Part shown: one piece after another, positions 1 to 11,606 of the stretch | How the letters are laid out: every line of letters starts with the position of its first letter | How positions within the stretch are numbered: position 1 is the stretch's first letter | NCBI RefSeq assembly: GCF_010183535.1 | Contig: NC_071329.1 | Coordinates: 6,572,001-6,636,000 of the forward strand | DNA: 64,000 nucleotides | From: Caenorhabditis remanei | Lineage: Eukaryota; Nematoda; Chromadorea; Rhabditida; Rhabditidae | Direction: 5' to 3' | Program-made: the position numbers and the translations under genes | Notes under the pieces: generated by a model | Seen by the model: only the letters and a program-made list of their open reading frames with translations | What the model was told of the DNA's origin: nothing | The model's database searches: none

Positions 1-654
1 GTCTACCTCTTCCCGCCTAACGAATTCACTGTTTTTTTGTCATTCTGCCAATTCCACGTGACAATATCTTTTGATTTTCGAATCTTGTAAAGTGTACTGA
101 TTTTTGTAACCCTGTTGTCACCGAACTTTCTGTTGTTTGACTGAGCAAACAAGCATAGAAAATGTGTAGTGTGCTATAGTGAGAGTGCTCCATAGCAACA
201 CATTATCGACCGGGACAGACAGCGGAAATTCTTTGTTAAACCGGCATTTCGGTTTAAAACGTCTTGAAAGGTCCTTTTCAAGATTTGAATTTTCTGAAAA
301 GTCATTTTCCAATTTTTCTCATTTCTACTCGTGTGAAGGTAATGTAGAAATTTCCATTTTCAATGCGCTTTCCAACTTGAAATATAAAATGTTTTATCAA
401 TAACTAACACTATTACTTATAAGAAATGCACAAGAACAATGTAAATAATACAAGTACACGTCCCTCTTCTTCTCTAACCACTCTTCCCTCTAACCTACTC
501 ACCTACCCACTCTCCCTCGAACTCACCCAATATTCCCCCTGAAAAATGTTCATAATAGTGTTAACTATTTATGAAAACTACACGAAATGCTACTCGTCGC
601 TACTAACCATCTTCAGTCTAACTATCAACCGAAAGCTAACAATTCGGAGTATGC
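1..654. other. 5' flank, no gene seen
   Basis: I see no convincing coding exon here. The sequence is AT-rich, with a pyrimidine-rich stretch of short CTCTTCC/CTACCC runs at about 460-540. It is probably upstream sequence of the sphingosine kinase gene or the tail of a gene outside the window. No spliced-leader acceptor or TATA element could be assigned with confidence. Confidence 0.4.
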
Positions 655-814
655 AGGGCTCGTCGACATCGTCATCAACGAACAAGAAGTGCTCCATCTG
701 CCACGACCAGCAACAAATGGGCGCAAAAATTTGCTGCTGCTGCAGATCGGATGCCGAGGAGAATGAGCAGTTGACCAGTGTGATATTGAGCAGACAGCCG
801 CCGCCGAAAGGTTC
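655..814 (+). CDS. possible upstream 5' exon, cysteine-rich
   Basis: This is a short open reading frame from an ATG, about 53 codons, ending at a canonical donor (GTGAGT at 815). It encodes a Ser/Thr-rich start, then CSIC and a CCCC cluster, then an acidic stretch and QPPPKG. It could be the first exon of the sphingosine kinase gene downstream. However, neither candidate donor phase (phase 2 at 814, phase 1 a few bases earlier) joins cleanly to the next open stretch at 1350-1511, so the link is unproven. It may equally be an isolated ORF. I do not recognise the domain. Confidence 0.3.
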
Positions 815-1349
815 GTGAGTTTTTTTTATTAGATGGCAAAAGTTTTTTAAACTATATATATTTGGAAAAAGAACTGCTTTAATCTGGCTAAAATTCAATG
901 AAACACATTTTCCTGTACGCATAAATGGTATTATTTGAAACAAGTTAATTTTGAAGAAAGAAGTTTCATTTTTCGACATAATTTATGACATTTTGCAACC
1001 GACTTAACTTCAGAGATTTTATAAAGAACGAATTTCCGAATTTTAATGCATTTCCAAACCAGAAATTAAGTTTTTTCTTTGAAAAATCAGTTTTAATCTC
1101 AAAAAAATTGCCAGCTCATGTCTGCGTTATTGCGTCATATCTACAGTTTTGAGTGCATTTGTCGTAAATTATGATGCTTTTCTACAATAAGCTGAAAGAA
1201 TTCCAAAATAATTTTTAAATTTATTCCCTGAAAAAACGGGATTTCCATCCAAAAAACAAACATTTTCGCCTGAAAATCGTTGAAACAAATCCCCCCAAAT
1301 AATTGAAATACCAAAAAATAAACTTATAAACTAGTTTAATCCCCCGGAA

Positions 1350-1511
1350 ATGGCCGATTATGTGGTCAACGATCGGTCATCGAGACCGCCCGTCGTAATA
1401 AACAAAAAATCGATAGTTGTAACATCCCCACCCACCGATTCTGCGTCAAAAAATCACAGAAAAACACGAAAAGTAACGAATTATCACGAAAAAACCTTCA
1501 AAAAATGGAAG
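1350..1511 (+). CDS. candidate N-terminal exon of sphingosine kinase, phase mismatch
   Basis: There are 54 open codons from an ATG to a donor at 1512 (GTTAGC). The peptide is basic, contains RKTRKV and ends FKKWK, which resembles the PH-like leader strand and tryptophan found before the catalytic NP-x-SGKG motif in many sphingosine kinases. It ends in phase 0, while the next exon (1581) needs phase 1. One extra A in the A6 run at 1500-1505 would restore continuity. Either this is an indel (assembly or real), or translation starts at 1505 in the other frame and this stretch is 5' UTR. Confidence 0.35.
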
Positions 1512-3970
1512 GTTAGCCCAAATTTCCCCGATTGTTCGATAAAACAAACAAAAATTGTCTTTTTTAACAAGAAAGTTCAGAACAATGTCGAGGAAATCTG
1601 CTAGTTTTCATCAATCCACACAGTGGAAAAGGCAAAAGTTTGGAGACTTTTGCGCATACAGTTGGCCCGAAATTGGACAGGAATTTGATTCGATATGAAG
1701 TCGTCGTTACTAGTGAGTTTTATTTGAATAATTTGAATAATAAATAATAAAAATAATGTATTTCAGCCGGTCCGAATCATGCCCGAAATGTGTTGATGAC
1801 AAAATCAGATCTTGGAAAGTTCAATGGTGTTCTAATTCTTTCCGGTGATGGATTAGTTTTCGAGGTGAGAAGAATTTTTCTGCTATATATCAAATAAAGT
1901 CTAAATTTGCAGGCACTAAACGGAATCCTCTGCCGCGAAGATGCTTTCAGGATATTCCCGCATCTTCCTATCGGAATAGTGCCGAGTGGTTCTGGAAACG
2001 GTCTTTTGTGTTCAGTTTTATCAAAATACGGCACAAAAATGAACGAAAAGTCAGTAATGGACAGAGCGTTGGAGATTGCCACGTCACCAGTCGCAAAAGC
2101 AGAGTCAGTTGCGTTGTATAAGGTGCAAACTGAAAATACGACGTACGCTGCGTTTTTGTCGATCGGTTGGGGACTTATGGCTGATATTGGTGAGGGTTTT
2201 CTGTTTTTTGAGCGGTTTAGCTTACAATTTTGACAAAAAAACTCGTCATTTTCTATGTTTTTTTCCCAGTTGTCATCATGAAAGGGTTGTAGACCAGATT
2301 TCCCAAAACTGATCCTATTCTTCACGAAAATCATTTTTCCAGACATCGAAAGCGAGAAGTGGAGAAAATCGCTCGGAGGACACCGGTTCACTGTGATGGG
2401 TGCCATCCGCAGTTTCAGTAAAATATAAAATTCAAGTAACTCAATCCCCAATATGATTTTTACAGATATCCGATCCTACAAAGGTCGTCTATCTTATCGG
2501 TTGTACAAACCGAAAGGATTTAAACCGTCGTCGAATGTGTTCAATGTTTATGACAAAACTACGCAGCAAAGGGTAAGAAATTAGATTATTCAATATAAAA
2601 TGACTAGAAATTGATCAATTGTTGCTCTGAAAATGTTGAACTCTTCTAGATCGACGACTCTACTCCCCCACTCACTGTTCCCCACTTGACTTCCACCGAA
2701 TCAGAAGACGAAAAACTAGAATCAAAACCGAAAAACACGTGGACACTACACGATTCAGATGACACGACTTCAGAAGACGAAGAAGGCGAAGAAGTAGTGA
2801 TTGAAGATGAATTTGTGAATATGTACGCTGTCACTTTATCTCATATCGCTTCCGATGGTCCATTCGCTCCAAGTGCTAAACTAGAAGATAATCGAATTCA
2901 TTTATCGTATATTCTGTGGAAAGATATTGGAACAAGAGTGGATATTGCAAAGTATTTGTTGGCGATTGAGCATGAGACTCATCTCGATTTGCCGTTTGTT
3001 AAGGTAAAAATAAAGCGTCAAAGGCGCGACATACTTCTCTTTTCCGCCTTCGAAATTCATTCCAGAAACTCCCTTTTTTTCCTTTTTTCCCTGAAAAAAC
3101 ACTCACAGCTCACGGTCTCCCAGAGCGAAAAAGAACTTCAAGAAACGTGAAGACGATTTTATCCCATTTTAATTCAATTCTTTTACTTTTTTTGCACTGA
3201 ATATGCAGTTTTTCCAGGTTTTCAGACGTCGTGATGGGTGAAAAAAGTGTCCCATCCATCAGAATTGTGTAAAGTTTAATTATGTATCTAATGAGCCAAA
3301 AAACGTGAATTTTGGTCAGAAATTGGCTTTTTTGATACAGAAAAAACCGATTTTCGGAAAAGTGAGTATAACTTTTTTTGGCAGAAAACTGTTTCAAACG
3401 AAAATTGCACATAATGTACTTGAAGAAGCTCTGAAACTGTTAAAATTTTCAGAAAAATAAATATTGACTGAAATGGCTGAAAATCTCATTTTTCTCAAAA
3501 TCGGTTTTTTCTGTATCGAAAAAGTCAATTTCTCACCAAAATTCCCAGTTTTTGGCTCATAAGATAGAAAATATAATTTTCGACAATTCTGATGGATGGG
3601 ACCCTTTTTTCATTCATTGCGACGTCTGAAAACCTAAAAATACTGGATTTTCAGTGCAAAAAAAGTAAAAGAATTGAATTAAAATGTGAAAAAATCGGCT
3701 TCACGTTTCTTGCAGTTCTTTTTCGCAGTGTGGGAGACCGTGCGCTTTCGAAATTCATTCCAGAAATCCCAGATTTTCCTTTTTTTCACTGAAATTCCCC
3801 CCGTTTTATTCAATTTTTCAAAATTTCAGCGCGTCGAAGTATCTTCAATGAAATTGGATGTGCTGAGCGATGGATCATATGTTGTTCTTGATGGAGAAGT
3901 CGTTGAAACGAAATCAGTAACAGTTTCATCGACACGAGATAATATTTGTGTTTTCTCGTCGACTGCCTAG
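1505..3970 (+). CDS. sphk-1: sphingosine kinase (diacylglycerol-kinase catalytic fold)
   Basis: The enzyme phosphorylates sphingosine to sphingosine-1-phosphate using ATP. Exons: 1505-1511, 1581-1712, 1767-1864, 1913-2189, 2343-2417, 2466-2572, 2650-3003, 3830-3970; they join in frame to 396 aa ending in TAG. Family motifs appear in order: LLVFINPHSGKGKS (nucleotide-binding loop), LILSGDGLVFEALNG (SGDG catalytic motif), PIGIVPSGSGNGL, GWGLMADIDIESEKWR and RSYKGRLSYR. An acidic Ser/Glu-rich insert (exon 7) precedes the C-terminal strands, as is common in animal SphKs. The start is uncertain. The ATG at 1505 gives a short N-terminus (MEEQCRGN) like human SPHK1. An upstream open stretch (1350-1511, starting MADYVVND) looks like a PH-type leader but is one base out of phase with the kinase exons. 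The large intron 3004-3829 holds an inverted repeat. Family assignment is firm; the gene symbol is by orthology from memory. Confidence 0.87.
3109..3748. repeat. imperfect inverted repeat in sphk-1 intron
   Basis: The left arm (about 3109-3365) is repeated in reverse complement at about 3483-3748. Shared landmarks are the run giving MDGTLFS in each arm, the AAAACCGATTTT block and the ACGTTTCTTG / CAAGAAACGT block. About 120 bp separate the arms. The arms have diverged by many substitutions, so this is an old foldback element or old inverted duplication. Nearby sequence around 3043 and 3745 (TTCGAAATTCATTCCAGAA) is also shared, in direct orientation. Confidence 0.7.
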
Positions 3971-4410
3971 AATATAATATTTATTTCCTTTTTCTCTTTA
4001 TCAATTAATGTATCTTTGCAACCGGTTTAGTGTACAAACAACAACTTTATTTCCGCACCCACACCCGATGTATAGAAATTCTTCTAATTTTTATTCGAGT
4101 TTTTTTTTGAAAGAGATTCGGATTTTTGAATTTTAAAACTCAATTTCTTAATCTAAAAAAGATTCAAGTCCCCAGTTTCAATCTATTCTCAAGTGTCCTT
4201 ATTGCCCTTCCTTCCCCTCACCTTTTTCAATGTTTTGTGCTTTCTTTTCGAATTGTACGTGCCTTTTTCTCTGTGATACATGCGCCCTTTTCATGAAAAT
4301 CCTAGCGAGTTTCTGTCAAAATAATCAATTTTTCATTTATTCATTTATTTAGTTTTTCTTAGTAGAGGTTTTAGATTCTCGAAATTTTCACAAAATTTAT
4401 TTTTATATTT

Positions 4411-4422
4411 TCTCTTTTTCAG
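4411..4422 (+). promoter_or_regulatory. candidate trans-splice (SL) acceptor
   Basis: TCTCTTTTTCAG is a strong 3' splice acceptor with no upstream exon of the same gene, 70 bp before the choline dehydrogenase ATG at 4492. A second acceptor-like TTTTTCCAG follows at about 4436-4444. In Caenorhabditis such orphan acceptors usually receive a spliced leader. The 0.5-kb gap from the sphk-1 stop is longer than a normal operon spacing, so SL1 rather than SL2 would be expected. Confidence 0.4.
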
Positions 4423-4491
4423 AAAATCAGCACACATTTTTCCAGTTCCTTCCTATTCTAATCAACTTTCTCTCATTTTCAACTCATTGAA

Positions 4492-7400
4492 ATGCTTCAA
4501 AACCACGTGGCACGATCTCTACACAAAACGACGAAGCGATGTTTCAATTGGAGAGATTCGATGAAAGAGGGCACTTTTTCAGCGGATATTCAGGAAAATA
4601 AACCGACACATATCATTGTGGGAGCTGGAAGTGCCGGATGTGTTTTGGGTGAGGAATTTGAAAGAAAATTTCAGATTTTACAGTTGAAACTGGTAAAATT
4701 TTGTTAATCTGTACAAATCTCGCCATTTCGCATAAATTTTATGTTTAGAAATTGAAATTTTGACACTATTTTTCAGCAGTTTTTAGCGAAAACACTTGAA
4801 AATTGCGCTTTTTGGCGTTTTAAGAACAAAAATCTGTCAAAAAATCTCCACTCATTTTGTTTGGTTACAGGCGTGTTTTTTCAGCCAATCGCCTAACAGA
4901 AGACCCATCAAACCGAGTTCTTCTCATCGAAGCGGGTCCGATTGATCATAAATGGGATTGGAGAATTCATATGCCGGCCGCATTGATGTATAATTTGTGT
5001 TCGGAGACGTACAATTGGCATTATCATACAACTGCACAGAAGAATTTGGGGAATCGAACGTTTTATTGGCCGAGAGGCAGGTAGGGAATGGGTAGACATC
5101 CGTGCGGAGCGGATATTCTGAAATTCCGAAGTTTCCGACAATTTTCGGAACTTTTTTCGTCTGAAAATTTCCGATTTCTCAGAAATTTTTCGGAAAAACT
5201 TTGGTTCCAAAATTTCCGAAATTTCAAATTTTTTTGTGAATTTGTGCGGAATCAAAAGAAAGTGCTGCAAAACCAACGGTAACGGTGCCGAAACATCACA
5301 TCTGTGTCAGAATTTATAGAATTTTCTACTGCGTATTTATTGATTTTGACTATTGGAAAAAATTGAAAAACTATACTTTTGCAAAAAAGCTTTTGTCAAG
5401 GTCCGGTAGAAAATTTTCAAGGCTCTGTCCGGCCCGAACGTCCGGCTTCAAAAAATGAACTCTTTTTTCAGAAATTTCTTCAATTTTTCATCAGTTTTTT
5501 GCTGAAAAATTTCAAAAAATTTGAATTTTGAACTTTGGCGCCAATTTATCCGGGTCTTCAGTCCGGGGGCCCCGATTTTGCTGACAAGCTGACTATTTAT
5601 GTGAAAAACTGAGTTTCCGAAATTTCCGGAATTTCCGAAAATAAAATTCGGAAATTTCGGAATTTCCGATTTCCGTTCCGCACATCCCTGATTGTCACTA
5701 ACATAACGAAGTCTTTCATTTCCAGAGTATGGGGCGGAAGTTCGACACTCAACGCGATGTGTTATGTCCGTGGCCACGCCCTCGACTACGATCGTTGGGC
5801 CCAAGAGGAAGGTGCAACCGGATGGAATTACTCGAATTGTCTTCCGTATTTCAAAAAAGCTGAAACATACTCTCATGCCACTGGAGACAGTGATCCGTAT
5901 CGTGGAACGAAGGGACCGTTGTTTGTGAAGAAAGGAGACGCAGAGAATGTGTTGCATAAGGCATGGCTGAAAACTGGAAAGGAGCATCCATTGGGATTCA
6001 CAGAGGATATGAATGGAGAGAGACAAGAGGGCATTTCGACTATGGATATGACAATTCATAATGGGGAAAGGTAGGTGGGAAGGGGGCGGGGCTTATTCCC
6101 TAATTTCATATTTCCAGATGGTCCGCATCCAAAGCGTACGTACATCCAATCCGCAACCGACCCAATCTCATCACATCATCTGGAATCACGTGCACCCGAG
6201 TCCTTTTTGATAAATCACGAGCCATTGGCATTGAATTTATCCGAAAATTGAATTTCGTTGGCACCGATTCCATTGATTCATATAGCCGAGAGAAGATTTA
6301 CTGTCAGGGAGACGTGATTTTGGCTGGTGGAGCAATCAATACGCCGCAGATTCTGATGTTGAGTGGAGTCGGACCTGCGGAACACTTGAGAAGTCATGAG
6401 ATACCGTTGGTCGCTGATTTGCCGGGTAAGGAGACATCCGGATAGACAGAAGTACAGACAGACAGAGGGAGACAGACCGAAATATGAACATCGAAACGTA
6501 CAGAAATAGGATAATTGAGGAAAACATTAAAAAAGAAGGATTTAAAAATCATACTTGTCAAATCACGGGCCGGGCCGGAAGATTTTTTGGTGTACGTTCA
6601 CTTTCACCCCCCCCCCCCCCCCCACCTCTATCACAATTGCCCCCCACTTGCACGGTAGGGAATGGCCCCCCATTTTCCTTTCATTATCGATTCAGTTTTA
6701 AAAATTCGTGACCTTTCAATGCACCGCGTGTCCCTCGAGTTCGTAGTAGCAGTTCGTTTTTATTAGGATTTCTTATTTATTTCGACTTATCGAAGACTCC
6801 AGGATGGTTATAGAGGCAAGTAGGGACCATTAGGGGTAAGTAAGGGTCATGTGTGAACTCTATTGGGGGTGATTATGGATATATGGACTAGTTCCACATT
6901 CCTCCCCCACTCTGATAAGGATTCCATAATTGCCCCCATGTAAAAATAGGGGGGCAATTGTGAACTCTATGGGGGGTGATTGTGGAAACTTGGAGTAGTT
7001 CCACATTCCTCCCCCACATTTTCAGGCTCATCAATTAGTTTTTCTCTTAATCTCAGGCTTAGGTTTTTTTTTCCAAATCTTAGGCTTAGGCTTCTTCTAG
7101 ATCTTAGGCTTAGGTTTTTTTTCTAAATCTTAGGCTTAGGCTTCTTCTAGATCTTAGGCTTAGGCTTCTTCTAAATCTTAGGCTTAGGATTCTTCTAGAT
7201 CTTAGGCTTAGGTTCAAAGATCCAGTCTTTACTCGAACCGGGCGGGGGCAATTGTGGAAACATATAGTACTTCCACTTTCCTCCCCCACTCTGATAGTGA
7301 TTCCATGATTGCCCCCCATGGGGGGAGATAATATACCGTACAAGTAGGGGGGCAATTGTGAACTTCATTGGGGGTGATAGTGGAAGATAGTGGAGGTATA

Positions 7401-9974
7401 TTTCCACAATCGCCCCCCACTCCGGAAGGACCCCCCACGTTATGGTATCACCCCCCATCCCACAGGTTTGGGGTATGATTCCATGGTGGGGGGTTATAAC
7501 AGAGCGGGGGGTGATCATGAACTTTCGACAGTCCATGATCGCCCCCCAAGAACGGGAATGGGGGGTCATTCTGAGGGCCCGGCCCGGCCCGGCCCGGCCC
7601 GTGACAAGTATGTTAAAAATGATATCGAAAATAAGAATTATCATATGTTTTTCCAGCGATTTTTGGCCCAGAAATATATTTTTACATACATTTTTTCCAA
7701 TTAAAATTCTCTGGAAAATCCTGATAGACAGATGCTCGGACATCTGGACAAACCGAAACACAGACAGGCGAACAGATATAAAAAGAGACGTTCAGAATTA
7801 CACACCTCCGGATTATTTGGCGAAAAACTTCAATATTCCGATCGTTTAGAAATTGAATGTAATAATTTTCCAAATTCTCAATTATTCTCTGAAAATGGTT
7901 GGTACAGTTGTGATTCTAACTTACTAAAACCAAAATCACCAAAAAATTCTGAAAAAAAAGATATTTTCGGAGACAAAAATCTTGAATTTGTATGAAACCT
8001 GTAAGTATTTCATGGACAGACTCCCAGAAACCTGTTTTTGGTTACAAAATTAGAAAATTTTCAGGAAAAATCTAGAAATCACTATTTTGTTAATTAATTT
8101 TTGAAAACTTCTGCAGGAATTTTCAAATACCGAAAAAAAAACGAAAAAAATTTCGCACAGCCCTGAAACAGATACACAGATTTTCATACCGACTAACATC
8201 TGGAAATATGAATGCTGGACACACAGACACACAGACAAACCTATTTTCACCCCTCCACCTCATTTTCCTTTTTTCCAGGAGTCGGTCAAAACCTTCAAGA
8301 TCATCTGGAAATCTATGTCCAACAAGAATCCCTAAAACCAGTGACTCTATACAATAAAAGTTCTTGGAAATTCCCACATAATATGGTGAAAATCGGTGTG
8401 GAATGGTTCACGAATCGAACTGGACTCGGTGCATCGTCTCATTTAGAAACTGGTGGATTCGCGAGATCCGATGAGAATGTCAGTCATCCGGATATCCAAT
8501 TTCATTTCTTGCCGTCGACAGTGCATGACGATGGAAGGACGAATGGAACGTGTCATGGATATCAAGTTCATGTTGGTCCGATGCGTTCACAATCGAAAGG
8601 ATACATAATGCTCCAAGCGAAAGATCCACGTCGTGCTCCGATAATCAATCCAAATTATATGAATGAAGACGCCGATTGGAGAGAATTCAGAAGATGTATC
8701 CGTCTGTCTCGGGAACTATTCGCATCGAAAGCGTTCGACGAATTCAGAGGAAAAGAGTTGGCGCCTGGGGAGAAATGTCAATCCGATGCTGATATTGACC
8801 GATTTGTGAAGGAGAAGGCCGCGTCGGCATATCACCCGTCTTGTACTTGTAAAATGGGATCGGAGAGTGATAAGATGGCTGTGGTGAATCCGGAGACTAT
8901 GGGAGTTTATGGGACGGAGAATTTGAAGGTGAGAAGGAAAAAGAATTCTAGATTTTGAATTCAGAATCTTGAGTTCTACGTTCAGAATCCAGATTCCAGG
9001 ATCCAGACTTCTAAATTCAGAATGTCTGATTCTGACAACCTGATCCATAGATTCTGATTTCTAATTGTCGAAATCTGGATTCTAGTTTCTTTTTCCCAGA
9101 AAATGAGATTCTGAGCTCTGGAATCTGAGTCAGAATTCAGAATTCTGATATCTAAGTTTTCGGTTTCGTCTTAAAAATTACAGTTTGTTCCGAATTTTTG
9201 TGTAGAAAATCCCGATTCTGACATTCTGAGTTTAGGATTTCAAATTCTAGCTTCTAGCCCCTGTTTTTGAAATCTTAAGATTCTGTTTTTTGAAAGATGT
9301 TTCAGGATTCTGATTTCTAATCCTCGAACTTCAGATTCTAGTTTCTTTTATCAAGAAATTGATCTGAAACAGCTGAAATTTCTGAAAATGGACGATTTTT
9401 CCTTGAAAAAATAAGGGAAATTTCGTGAAAAATGACCCGAACCTATTGAAAATCATTAGAAAACGCTCCGAAGACGCGCCAGCCTTCCAAAAAATTGCGG
9501 AAAACGGAGAGAAATCCGCTTAAAATCCTCTTAACCTTCAAGAATTAAACATTTTGGGTTTCAATATCATTGAAAAAAGAAAGCAAAATACGGCTTAAAA
9601 TCGATCAAACTTATGAAAACGCTCCAAAGGTGCGCCAGCCATCCAAAAACTGTGTCAAAATGCTTTCAACCTTCAAAAATTTGAGATTTTGGGTTCCGAA
9701 ACAATTGAAAACTGAATTTTGTAATCTGAGTCCATAATTATCGTATTCCTGAATTCTGAATTTTTTGTTCCAGATTCTAAGTCTGAATCCTGATTTCGAA
9801 TTCCTGAATCCCCTTGTCATATTCCAGATCGTCGACGCCAGTGTGATGCCCTCAATCGTCAGTGGAAACCTGAATGCCCCAGTGATAATGATGGCGGAGA
9901 GAGCGGCTGACTTGATAAAACACAAGAAACAATTACTTCCAGCATCTGATGCGAAAGTTTGGAAGCATAATTAG
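4492..9974 (+). CDS. choline dehydrogenase-like GMC oxidoreductase
   Basis: This is an FAD-dependent oxidoreductase, most like mitochondrial choline dehydrogenase, which oxidises choline to betaine aldehyde. Exons: 4492-4648, 4885-5080, 5726-6070, 6118-6425, 8279-8928, 9828-9974; they join in frame to 600 aa, close to the usual CHDH length. The Rossmann FAD motif is [13 protein letters not shown] (about residues 42-52), followed by [11 protein letters not shown] signature 1 is [12 protein letters not shown] (about 118-129) and signature 2 is [16 protein letters not shown] (about 299-314). [11 protein letters not shown] starts exon 5. [12 protein letters not shown] carries the active-site histidine (about 521) exactly as in CHDH. 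The basic, hydroxylated N-terminus ([16 protein letters not shown]) suits a mitochondrial targeting peptide. Introns 4 and 5 differ greatly: 47 bp versus 1.85 kb filled with repeats. The C. elegans counterpart is probably C34C6.4. Confidence 0.92.
5092..5692. repeat. foldback element in CHDH intron 2
   Basis: The ends are inverted: the left end reads GACATCCGTGCGGAGCGG, and the right end reads CGTTCCGCACATCCCTG, which is its approximate reverse complement. Sub-terminal arms are rich in the TTCCGAAATTTC / GAAATTTCGG pair. The middle (about 5400-5590) holds a second unit with TGTCCGGCCCGAACGTCCGG and TTTGGCGCCAATTT, related to the element at 40776-40988. It probably grew by nesting. Confidence 0.5.
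6550..7612. mobile_element. GC-rich element with terminal inverted repeats
   Basis: The left end CATACTTGTCAAATCACGGG continues into CCGGGCCGG; the right end is (GGCCC)n then GTGACAAGTATG, its inverted copy. The interior is a patchwork of repeated blocks: a C17 tract at about 6607-6623, GGGGGGCAATTGTG and its inverse CACAATTGCCCCCC, TTCCACATTCCTCCCCCAC, and a TTAGGC-type repeat. No transposase reading frame is visible; the overlapping ORFs of 60-190 codons here are repeat artefacts. The same terminus (CATACTTGTCAA) bounds a 213-bp element at 40776-40988, so this is a non-autonomous family. It lies in CHDH intron 5. Confidence 0.6.
7050..7213 (+). repeat. interstitial telomere-like minisatellite
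   Basis: About seven units of roughly 24-26 bp, each containing TTAGGCTTAGG followed by CTTCTTCTAGATC or a T-rich variant. TTAGGC is the Caenorhabditis telomere hexamer. The spacing and interruptions show a degenerate minisatellite rather than a fresh telomere seed. It lies inside the TIR element of CHDH intron 5. Confidence 0.75.
7890..8163 (+). repeat. dispersed element C, copy 1
   Basis: A member of a family of about 250-330 bp recognised by a conserved core: GAGACAAAAATCTTGAATTT, then GTATGAAA-ACTGTAAGTATTT, then GTACAAAATTAGAAAA, TTTCAGGAAAAATC and a terminal CGCACAGCCCTG. In this copy the core's ACTG is CCTG. The core holds a splice-donor-like CTGTAAGTATT and an acceptor-like AAATTTTCAGG. 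Other copies are at about 16276, 51286, 53877, 54655 (inverted), 58676 and 62889 (inverted). Confidence 0.65.
8929..9827. other. CHDH intron 5, low-complexity AGATTCTGA sequence
   Basis: A long run of short imperfect repeats such as CAGATTCTAG, TTCAGAATC and GATTCTGA, with no coding potential. Two copies of a GC-rich motif lie within it: AAAACGCTCCGAAGACGC followed by GCCAG near 9470-9484, and AAAACGCTCCAAAGGTGC followed by GCCAG near 9617-9635. Confidence 0.6.
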
Positions 9975-10172
9975 AGAGAGATTACTTGTTATTTAATTAT
10001 AGAGAATTATTTATTTGTTTTTATTGATTTGATTCTTTTTAATAATGAAATTGAGAAAAAAGATAATCTAACTCTGAGAACTGATAGCTATAGAGTATTT
10101 ACAGAAATAATTAGGAGGGAATTGAATACCGGTATTTAGTGGTGGGATGAACAGGATTAATTAATCAGATAA

Positions 10173-11555
10173 CTATAATTGATAGATAACAACAAGGATA
10201 ACTAGGAAGAGACTGAAAATTGAGGACGACGAGTTATCAGATTCAGTTGAGGTAGATTCTGGAGTCGAAGTAGGTTCAGGAGTTGGGATATGATGCATCG
10301 GATGGGCGGTGGTTGATGGGGTCTCACGGGTGGTTAAGGTGGAGACGGTCATTGGTTCCAGGCGGTCTGAAATAAGGAAGATGCAGTAGTCCTATAGATA
10401 CAGTACCGTTCAAAAGTATACGAACTTTGATCGTTTTTAGTTGAAATTGTTCAACTTTGAGAGTTGTCATGGTAATACTGATTGTCCTATCATGTAGCTG
10501 TTTAATTAATTATACAGAACAAAAGTAGAGCTCCATTTTTGTAGTTGACAACTTTTTTGTACGGACACTCCCTAGAGAGTTACGATCATTTTACGACGAC
10601 AGCTCAAAAATCGCAATTAAATTGGTCGATTTGAGGAAGAAATCACTTTGTCGATATGTAAATTGCTAGGGAGTGCCCGTACAAAAAATTGCCAACTACA
10701 AGAATGAAGTTCTACTCTTGGTCTGTATAATTCATTAAAAATCTACTAGGTGTGACAATCAGAATTACTACGACACACTATCAAAGTTGGACAATTTCAA
10801 CTGAAAAAGGTCAATAACTTTTTGACCGTTACTGTATGTATTTGACCTACCATGAACGACATTTTTCACTCCGAATGCCAACTCATTTGTCGCTGAAATC
10901 GAAGGCTGCTCGAAAGTGACATTCACCACTTCTGCCAGTCGAAGTTTCTCGACTCCTCGATTCGTTCCTTGGAAATTACTTCCCATTTCACTATCACCCT
11001 TCGACCAAACTATCAAAATCTCATTGGGACCCAATGGGTGGTCGGTTGGCTCGAATTCTGAAATTTTCATTTCTCTTAATGAAGCTCCGCCCCCTTCTAT
11101 ATCAGATACCTCTCAACTCTCTCCTGAACATCACGACGGACCGCCCGTCTTGTTGGGTACCGTAAGCCGCGGAGAGACTCATTTCACCGTCATACCAATA
11201 ATCTTCGAGAGGTGTCGAACGGTCACGGGAATAGAAGTCAGAGATGAAGAGACGGCCGTTTCGGACGGAAGCCATTATGATGTCGACACAATCCATCGGG
11301 TGGAGAGAGGATTTTAGACCGAGTTCCGCTGGAAATGGGAGGGTACGGTAGGGGTTACTGTAGATGACTTTGTTAGCATTACAGTGAAAAGTTTGACACC
11401 CCGTCACGGTATCAAGAATATTCTCACAGTTTTGAAATTTTTGTTCAATATATAGATCAAAACTAGATATTCATTTTTGTAGTTGACAACTTTTTTCTAG
11501 CTTTTCTAGTTTTTGAGATATACGCCTTTAAAAACGAGTAGCCGAGTGTGAGGCT

Positions 11556-11606
<51 letters not shown>

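Noticed and set aside
3970..4492. Operon linking sphk-1 and choline dehydrogenase
   Set aside because: A spacing of about 520 bp is longer than the usual ~100 bp of Caenorhabditis operons and no U-rich SL2 signal was seen; left as independent genes.
7195..7849. Overlapping ORFs of 60-190 codons on both strands
   Set aside because: They run through the CCCCCC/GGGGGG palindromic blocks and TTAGGC repeat, with low-complexity peptides and no splice context; they are repeat artefacts.
11110..11407. Long open frame up to 11407 as the full DOMON exon
   Set aside because: The sequence beyond 11328 cannot be joined in phase to the previous exon, whereas the canonical TTTCCAG acceptor at 11329 gives phase 1 and a continuous 530-aa protein.
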